Source: UBA3071 sp965369635 | Lineage (GTDB): Bacteria > Chloroflexota > Anaerolineae > UBA3071 | Direction of reading: 5' to 3' | DNA: 6,388 bases | Assembly (NCBI GenBank): GCA_965369635.1 | Contig: CBDURC010000179.1 | Location: forward strand, 1 to 6,388 | Shown: positions 1 through 3,977 of the stretch, piece after piece | Numbering within the stretch: position 1 is the stretch's first letter | Layout of the letters: the number at the start of each line of letters is the position of its first letter | Notes under the pieces: model-generated | Seen by the model: only the letters and a program-made list of their open reading frames with translations | What the model was told of the DNA's origin: nothing | Databases searched by the model: none | Position numbers and translations under genes: made by a program

Positions 1-356
1 CTGGCTTTGTCGGTGGTCGCTGCTCCGGCGGTATGAACCCAGGAGCACTGTTCCCTGATATTCGCCATCTCGAACTGGTAGGGGTTGACCCCCTTCTCCT
101 GGCAGGCGGTGCGGAAGGTCGGCTCGTGCATGAGCGGCGAGCAGGAGGCGACGACCACGTTGGTCAGACCCAGTTCCTCAATATCCTGCTTGATGAGGTT
201 CTGCCCAGGGTCGGAGCACATGTAGGTGTAGTGCCGGGCGACGGTCACGCCGGGCAACCGGCTGGCGTACTCGGCCACTGCCTCCACGTCCACCGTGTGG
301 GAGATGTTGATGCCGCAATGACAGATGTAGACGCCGACTTTTGGTGTGCGAGCCAT
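1..356 (-). CDS. hdrA: HdrA, heterodisulfide reductase subunit A (N-terminal part, cut by window edge)
   Basis: This is the first 118 codons of an HdrA-family flavin/iron-sulfur protein; the rest lies beyond position 1. I read it by translating the minus strand by hand. The N-terminus VGVYICHCGINI, then YMCSDPGQ (around residue 46), VVVASCSPLMHEPTFR (67-82) and FEMANIREQCSWVH (95-108) are the characteristic HdrA N-terminal domain. Visible cysteines are C12, C14, C47, C72 and C104. The FAD Rossmann motif (GGGIAG-type, expected near residue 150) and the ferredoxin domains are off the window. The ATG at 356 is preceded by GGAG with a 6-nt spacer. HdrA carries the flavin at which soluble heterodisulfide reductases bifurcate electrons. 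It is the last visible gene of the operon, 247 bases after the HdrD-like gene. I am confident of the family; whether the gene is full length is unknown. Confidence 0.93.
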   Translation of the reverse strand, partial: MARTPKVGVYICHCGINISHTVDVEAVAEYASRLPGVTVARHYTYMCSDPGQNLIKQDIEELGLTNVVVASCSPLMHEPTFRTACQEKGVNPYQFEMANIREQCSWVHTAGAATTDKA

Positions 357-402
357 ACCTCACTCCGTGCAGTGATCGGTGGTCAGGGATTGGTAATCAG
401 GC

Positions 403-465
403 AACCTCCAACCTCCAACCTCCAGTCTCTAATCTCTAATCTCCAATATCTAATCCCCAACACCT
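403..465. repeat. Heptamer tandem array, nine units (consensus AAYCTCC)
   Basis: Nine consecutive 7-base units can be laid out without gaps: AACCTCC three times, then AGTCTCT, AATCTCT, AATCTCC, AATATCT, AATCCCC and AACACCT. The first three are identical and the rest have diverged. On the transcribed strand the units read GGAGGTT/GGAGATT and lie about 47-109 bases before the hdrA start codon, so several are Shine-Dalgarno-like. Their period is not 3 and they sit in no supported gene. Similar intergenic heptamer repeats (STRR type) are known from cyanobacteria, and I recall such arrays in Chloroflexota; the function is unknown. Confidence 0.85.
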
Positions 466-476
466 GATCGCCAGTC

Positions 477-597
477 ACTGACCATTCAATGTCAGTAAGT
501 TAAGGTGTAGCATAGGGCCTTGTGCCCGTTTCTTGCCGCCCCAAGACGCCCACAAGAGGCTAAACTACGCTTAACTTGATGACATTGACTGACCATT
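477..597. repeat. MITE-like imperfect inverted repeat with flanking 10-bp direct repeats
   Basis: The left arm CAATGTCAGTAAGTTAAG (487-504) and the right arm CTTAACTTGATGACATTG (570-587) are inverted copies with 2 mismatches in 18. Pairing continues inward less perfectly, for example GTAGCATAGGGCCTTGTG (507/508-524 region) against CACAAGAGGCTAAACTAC (551-568), where about 13 of 18 match. The whole 487-587 stretch is therefore a long broken palindrome. Directly outside it is a perfect 10-bp direct repeat, ACTGACCATT, at 477-486 and 588-597, as expected of a target-site duplication. It has no ORF of its own. It lies 6 bases after the hdrD-like stop codon and could also act as a large RNA hairpin in the transcript. 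A non-autonomous transposon remnant is my preferred reading, not proven. Confidence 0.6.
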
Positions 598-603
598 GAC
601 TTC

Positions 604-1743
604 CTACAACACCTCTGCTACTAACTCCATTATCTCTTTCACCTGGATCTGCTCTTCCAGGCCGGCGAGCTTGACCGCCTCTTCCAGCGTGAGCACACAG
701 AAGGGGCAGGCGGTGGCTAGGATCTGCGCGCCCGTCTCCACCGCCTCCTGCACGCGGCGGCCGGCCAGCTTCTCCTCACGGTTTGTCCCTTCCAGCCACA
801 TGCGCCCGCCGCCGCCTTCGCAGCATAGGCTCCGCTCGCGGGAGCGATCCATCTCCACCAGTTCCAACCCAGGGATGCTGCGCAGAATGGCCCGCGGCGC
901 ATCGTAGATCCCGTTGTGTTTGCCCAGGTAGCAGGGGTCGTGGTAGGTAACCACTTTGTCCAGTTGGCCCGAGAAGGCGAGCTTGCCGCTTTCAATCAGA
1001 TCGGCCAAGAGTTGGGTGTAGTGCAGTGGTTCCAGCTTCCAGCCGTTCTGCGGATAGTCGTTCTTGAAGACGTTGTAGCAGTGCGGGGAGACGGTGACCA
1101 GGCGATGGACGCCCAGTTCCTCGAACAGCTCCAGGTTATCCTCATAGAGCATCTCGAACAGCCCCGCCTCGCCCATCCGCCGCACCTCGCTGCCGCAGCA
1201 TTGCTCCTCGTTCCCCAGAATGCCGAAGCTCAACCCGGCGCGGTCGAAAACATCCACCAGCGTCCGCGTCGTCGGATGGATGCGCGGGTCGTAGGAAGGT
1301 GAGCAGCCCACGAAGTAGAGGAAATCGGCCTCCTCGCCCAGATCGGCAATGTTCTTCACCGGCTGGTCGCCCACCCACGCCGCGCGGTCGGAGCGGGCGA
1401 AGGTCAGCGGGTTGCCCTGGTTGAAGACACTCTGCAGGGCCACCTTGACCGTGGAGGGGACGCGGCCGCCCTCGACCAGCGCGCCGCGCATGCCGATGAT
1501 GATCTCCATGGGGTTGAGGTCCTTGGGGCAACGGGCGGTGCAGGTGTTGCAGGTCGTGCAGTCCCAGAGCACCTCGATGCCCGAGAGGTCGAAACTCCTG
1601 CCGGCGACGAGGATCTGGTAGATGAGCCGCCGGATGTTGAGTTGCGTCTTGAGCGTCATCGGGCAGCCGCCGGTGCACTTGCCGCACTGGATGCAGCCGA
1701 ATAGGTCGTACTCTCGGGCGAACTGACGAGCTTGTATCTGCAT
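604..1743 (-). CDS. HdrC-HdrB (HdrD-like) fusion, CCG-domain Fe-S oxidoreductase
   Basis: This soluble 379-residue protein belongs to the HdrD/GlpC-type (Fe-S)-binding oxidoreductases and likely forms the disulfide- or acceptor-reducing end of the complex. The HdrC-like N-terminus has two [4Fe-4S] motifs: C17, C20, C23, C27 and C62, C65, C68, C72. The HdrB-like part has two CCG motifs. The first uses C147, C182-C183 (QCCGSE) and C222 (VSPHCYN), with Ser219 where many relatives have Cys. The second is complete: C271 (HDPC), C307-C308 and C346/C349 (CPFC). In HdrB such motifs hold the non-cubane [4Fe-4S] clusters at the active site. No membrane helix is seen, unlike HdrE-linked membrane systems. 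I chose ATG 1743 (MQIQAR) because GGAG stands 8 bases upstream; the longer frame to 1797 starts with TTG inside repeat DNA. GlpC- or LutA-like roles fit less well given the HdrA neighbours. Confidence 0.93.
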   Translation of the reverse strand: MQIQARQFAREYDLFGCIQCGKCTGGCPMTLKTQLNIRRLIYQILVAGRSFDLSGIEVLWDCTTCNTCTARCPKDLNPMEIIIGMRGALVEGGRVPSTVKVALQSVFNQGNPLTFARSDRAAWVGDQPVKNIADLGEEADFLYFVGCSPSYDPRIHPTTRTLVDVFDRAGLSFGILGNEEQCCGSEVRRMGEAGLFEMLYEDNLELFEELGVHRLVTVSPHCYNVFKNDYPQNGWKLEPLHYTQLLADLIESGKLAFSGQLDKVVTYHDPCYLGKHNGIYDAPRAILRSIPGLELVEMDRSRERSLCCEGGGGRMWLEGTNREEKLAGRRVQEAVETGAQILATACPFCVLTLEEAVKLAGLEEQIQVKEIMELVAEVL

Positions 1744-1751
1744 GTCTGGGT

Positions 1752-1755
1752 CTCC
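1752..1755 (-). promoter_or_regulatory. Shine-Dalgarno site deciding the HdrD-like start
   Basis: GGAG on the minus strand lies 8 bases before the ATG at 1743. Its two leading G bases belong to a small possible hairpin, CCAGG (1770-1766) with CCTGG (1758-1754) and a 7-base loop, so access to the site could depend on RNA folding. The site argues against the upstream TTG start at 1797. Confidence 0.6.
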
Positions 1756-1767
1756 AGGGTGGTAACC

Positions 1768-1804
1768 TGGTAGATTGGCAAATTGGTGGCCGCCCAATCT
1801 ACCA
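1768..1804 (-). other. 11-bp perfect hairpin in the leader of the HdrD-like gene
   Basis: On the transcribed strand TGGTAGATTGG (1804-1794) and CCAATCTACCA (1778-1768) are perfectly complementary around a 15-base loop. One arm is part of the first two octamer units; the other is a single inverted octamer-like copy beside the gene start. No U-run follows, so it is not a standard intrinsic terminator. Bases 1768-1770 are shared with the hairpin at the ribosome-binding site, so both cannot form at once. Confidence 0.55.
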
Positions 1805-1898
1805 ATCTACCAATGTACCGATCTACCAATGTACCGATCTACCAATGTACCAATCTACCAATGTACCAATCTACCAATCCACCAACCTACCGATTCAC
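1795..1898. repeat. Octamer tandem array, thirteen units (consensus CAATSTAC)
   Basis: Thirteen 8-base units follow each other without gaps: CAATCTAC, CAATGTAC and CGATCTAC forms alternate, ending in CAATCCAC, CAACCTAC and CGATTCAC. The array fills most of the gap between the HdrD-like gene and the NuoG/HdrA chimera. Its last 12 bases (1887-1898) are coding: they supply the final V-N-R codons and the TAG stop of the chimera, so expansion or invasion reached into the gene. The period of 8 and the stops in the reading direction argue against a protein repeat; plus-strand frames through it are by-products. Confidence 0.9.
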
Positions 1899-3389
1899 CA
1901 ACTTGATCATCGCTGCTGCTGCTGCGGCCTTGGCCTGGGCCACGGTGTCGGGAATGTCCTTGGGGCTCTGGCAGCAGCCGGCCAGGTAGATTCCCTCCAA
2001 GCCAGTGTCCACCGGCCGCAGCTTGGGATGTGCTTCCTGGAAGAAGCCGTCGTCGGAGCGGGCCAGCCCCAGCAGGTCGGCCACCTGTGCGGTGTCGGCT
2101 CGCGGCTGGAGGGCGATAGCCAGCACTACCAGGTCGGCCTCCACTTCCACCGGCTCGCCTAGCAGCGTGTCCTCGGCGCGGACGATCAGCTTGTCGCCAC
2201 GGCGGATGATCTCCGAGGGATTGCCGCGGCGGTAGAGCACCCCGTCCCGCCGCACGCGGTCGTAGAATTCCTCGAACCCCTTGCCGAAGGCACGGATGTC
2301 CATGTAGAAAATGGTCACCTGGGCGTCGGGCAGCTTCTCACAGACCAGGTGCGCCTGCTTGGCCGTGTACATGCAGCAGACTCGGGAGCAATAGGCGTGG
2401 CCGTGCTGTGCGTCGCGGGAGCCGACGCATTGGATGAAGACCACATCTTGGGGTTCTTTACCGTTGACCTTGATCTTGCCTGCGGTGGGTCCGGAAGCCG
2501 ACACGAGCCGCTCAAACTCCAGAGCGGTCATCACTTCGGGATATTGACCGTAGCCGAATTCGGGCATCTCTGTGGGATCGAAGGGATCGAAGCCCGTGGC
2601 AACGATGATGGCATCTGCTTCCAGGTCAAGGAACTCGTCTTCTTGGTCGTAGTTGATGGCCTTCGCCTCGCAGAAATACTCACAGGCCCCGCAGCGCCCC
2701 AGTGTGAAGTGCAGGCAATGTTCACGGTCAATGACCGGTATCTTGGGCACGGCCTGGGGAAAGGGGATGTAGATGTTGCCTCGCCCGGCGAGACCTACGT
2801 CGAACTCCAACAGCAGCGGCCGCAGTTCCTTGTTGGTGATCTCTTCCAGCTTGATCGCCCCTGTGGGGCAGATGAAGGCGCAGGCCCCGCAGGCAATGCA
2901 ATCATCGGAGAACTTGAGGAAGGGCGTGCCGACCTCTCGGTCTACGCCGCGTCCCACGAAACTGATGGCGCTCTGGCCGATCAGTTCCTCGCACACCCGC
3001 ACGCAAAGTCCGCACAGGTAACAGAGCTCGTCCTGCGGCTCGAAGCGTACCTCAGTGACCCCCAGGCTGGCAGCGAGTTCCTGCACCTCGGGCACGTTGG
3101 GACAGCGGGCCAAGAGCAACTCAGCCAGCAGCTTGCGCCCCTTCAGCACCTTCTCCGAGGCCGTTTGCACCGCGATCTCCCAGCGAATGGGGTAGTTGCA
3201 GGCCGTGACCAGCCGAGAGCGGCCATTGTAGGTGATCTCCACCGTGCATAGACGGCACGCGCCATAGGGTTCCAGCGCAGGGTGGTGGCACAGCGTGGGA
3301 ATGGGTATCCCCAACCGCTGAGCGGCCTCTAGGATGGTCGTTTCCTCTTCGACTTCGATGGGTTGTCCGTCAATCGTGACTTCTATCAT
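1887..3389 (-). CDS. Chimeric NuoG-type N-terminus / HdrA C-terminal half, Fe-S flavoprotein subunit
   Basis: The 500-residue protein joins two redox modules. Residues 1-75 are a plant-type [2Fe-2S] domain (C34, C45, C48, C64). Residues 120-180 are a double [4Fe-4S] domain (C123, C126, C129, C133; C164, C167, C170, C174) as in NuoG/HydA; the His-Cys cluster that normally lies between them is absent. From about 203 it becomes HdrA: IYIPFPQAVPKIPVIDREHC, a cysteine set C225, C233, C236, C240, IIVATGFDPFDP (261-272), IQCVGSRD (319-326), YCSRVCCMYTAKQA (333-346), FYMDIRAFGKGFEEFYDR (361-378) and GCCQSPKDIPDTVAQA (471-486). The GxGxxG half of the HdrA FAD domain is missing. The start at 3389 follows GGAGG with a 6-nt spacer; the frame can be extended to 3425, but that part is inverted-repeat DNA. 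It probably wires NuoEF to HdrA/HdrD. The fold and role are inferred from family features. Confidence 0.92.
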   Translation of the reverse strand: MIEVTIDGQPIEVEEETTILEAAQRLGIPIPTLCHHPALEPYGACRLCTVEITYNGRSRLVTACNYPIRWEIAVQTASEKVLKGRKLLAELLLARCPNVPEVQELAASLGVTEVRFEPQDELCYLCGLCVRVCEELIGQSAISFVGRGVDREVGTPFLKFSDDCIACGACAFICPTGAIKLEEITNKELRPLLLEFDVGLAGRGNIYIPFPQAVPKIPVIDREHCLHFTLGRCGACEYFCEAKAINYDQEDEFLDLEADAIIVATGFDPFDPTEMPEFGYGQYPEVMTALEFERLVSASGPTAGKIKVNGKEPQDVVFIQCVGSRDAQHGHAYCSRVCCMYTAKQAHLVCEKLPDAQVTIFYMDIRAFGKGFEEFYDRVRRDGVLYRRGNPSEIIRRGDKLIVRAEDTLLGEPVEVEADLVVLAIALQPRADTAQVADLLGLARSDDGFFQEAHPKLRPVDTGLEGIYLAGCCQSPKDIPDTVAQAKAAAAAAMIKLVNR

Positions 3390-3395
3390 CCCCTG

Positions 3396-3400
3396 CCTCC
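3396..3400 (-). promoter_or_regulatory. Shine-Dalgarno GGAGG deciding the chimera start
   Basis: A perfect GGAGG stands 6 bases before the ATG at 3389 and makes this start far better than the ATG at 3425. It lies just 5 bases outside the left inverted repeat of the GxxExxY cassette, so the cassette has left the translation signal of the next gene intact. Confidence 0.75.
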
Positions 3401-3405
3401 GGGGG

Positions 3406-3973
3406 AATGGGACACTGATTTTCACGGATCGTCACTGATTGTTTTTGTCTCTGTGAAGAACTGTGTCTGGTCTTGACGTTAGGGTTTCCAGGCAGGAAGC
3501 CCTTTCTTCTCGTTATCGTAGATTCTGCGCTTGAAGTCGGGCTTGGGGCCGAAGTTCAGCAGCAAGCCGACTTCGTAGGGCGTCGCCTTGAGATAGTGCA
3601 GCAACTGGGCCTCGTGCTGCTCAACCAGCTTCTGTACTGCTTTGATCTCGACAATGATTGTGTCAGCAACCAACAAGTCAGCATAGTACTCGCCTATGAC
3701 TTGCCCTGCGTAGTAGATGGTGATCGGTGCTTGCTGAACTACGTCCAGGTTCATCTTTCGCAGTTCAATCGCCAGCGCGTTTTCATACGCTTTTTCCAGG
3801 AATCCATGGCCCAGCGCATTGTAGACGGTATAGAACGCCCTGATGATCTGCCTCGTGATGTCCTCATGTCTCAGCGCCATGTCTCACTCCTATGCAGGTT
3901 TGAGTTTTCACGATGAGCATCGCAGACCAGATGAACAAGATCAGTGAGAATCCGTGTGAATCCGCGTCCCATT
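3406..3973. mobile_element. Cassette bounded by 34-bp imperfect inverted repeats, carrying the GxxExxY gene
   Basis: Reading inward from both ends, 3406-3439 (plus strand) and 3973-3940 (minus strand) align without gaps at 28 of 34 positions. Both begin AATGGGAC and share CACGGAT and TCACTGAT cores. Weak similarity continues about 10 bases further in. The unit is 568 bp and contains only the GxxExxY gene. Its outer ends lie 4 bases from the stop codon of the NuoF-like gene and 5 bases from the ribosome-binding site of the chimera. Removing it would leave about 20 bases between those genes, an ordinary operon spacing. No target-site duplication is visible and no transposase is encoded, so mobility is inferred from structure alone. 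Confidence 0.55.
3479..3880 (-). CDS. GxxExxY family protein (PD-(D/E)XK-like fold)
   Basis: This 133-residue protein matches the GxxExxY family, a group of about 120-130 residues that I recall as PDDEXK-like and of unknown function. The naming motif is GFLEKAY (G26, E29, Y32), followed by YENAL. A nuclease-like core is visible as YYADLLV with D68 and VEIKA with E78 and K80, then Q92 and LLHYLKA; GLLLNFG (105-111) is the usual C-terminal strand. Start ATG 3880 has AGGAG 6 bases upstream. It has no redox residues and no evident link to the surrounding electron-transfer genes. Two sampled 60-base stretches (3601-3720) are 50-52% G+C, against 60% in a sample of the NuoF-like gene, in line with separate ancestry. 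It sits inside an inverted-repeat cassette. The family call is firm; a nuclease activity is only suggested by the motif. Confidence 0.92.
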   Translation of the reverse strand: MALRHEDITRQIIRAFYTVYNALGHGFLEKAYENALAIELRKMNLDVVQQAPITIYYAGQVIGEYYADLLVADTIIVEIKAVQKLVEQHEAQLLHYLKATPYEVGLLLNFGPKPDFKRRIYDNEKKGLPAWKP

Positions 3974-3977
3974 TTCT

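Noticed and set aside
403..465. CRISPR array
   Set aside because: Units are 7 bases with no spacers; there are no 25-40 bp repeats and no cas genes in the window. The same holds for the octamer array.
33..467. Plus-strand 144-codon frame at the start of the window
   Set aside because: It is antisense to the HdrA N-terminus, and its tail is translated heptamer repeat DNA.
1744..1797. 18-residue extension of the HdrD-like protein from a TTG
   Set aside because: The extension is encoded by repeat and hairpin DNA and begins in the octamer array; the ATG at 1743 has a well placed GGAG.
1783..2162. Plus-strand frames with a repetitive STNLPMY/STNVPIY-like peptide
   Set aside because: The peptide repetition is a by-product of the 8-base array (three units make 8 codons). 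The frames continue antisense into the well supported chimera gene and lack a ribosome-binding site.
2349..3251. Long plus-strand open frame of 300 codons
   Set aside because: It lies wholly antisense to the NuoG/HdrA chimera, whose motifs are unmistakable. The long open frame follows from GC-rich codon bias, and the product shows no recognisable domain.
3390..3477. Rho-independent terminator between the GxxExxY gene and the chimera
   Set aside because: The short T-run near 3441-3446 is on the plus strand (A-run in the mRNA), and no GC-rich stem precedes a U-tract on the transcribed strand.
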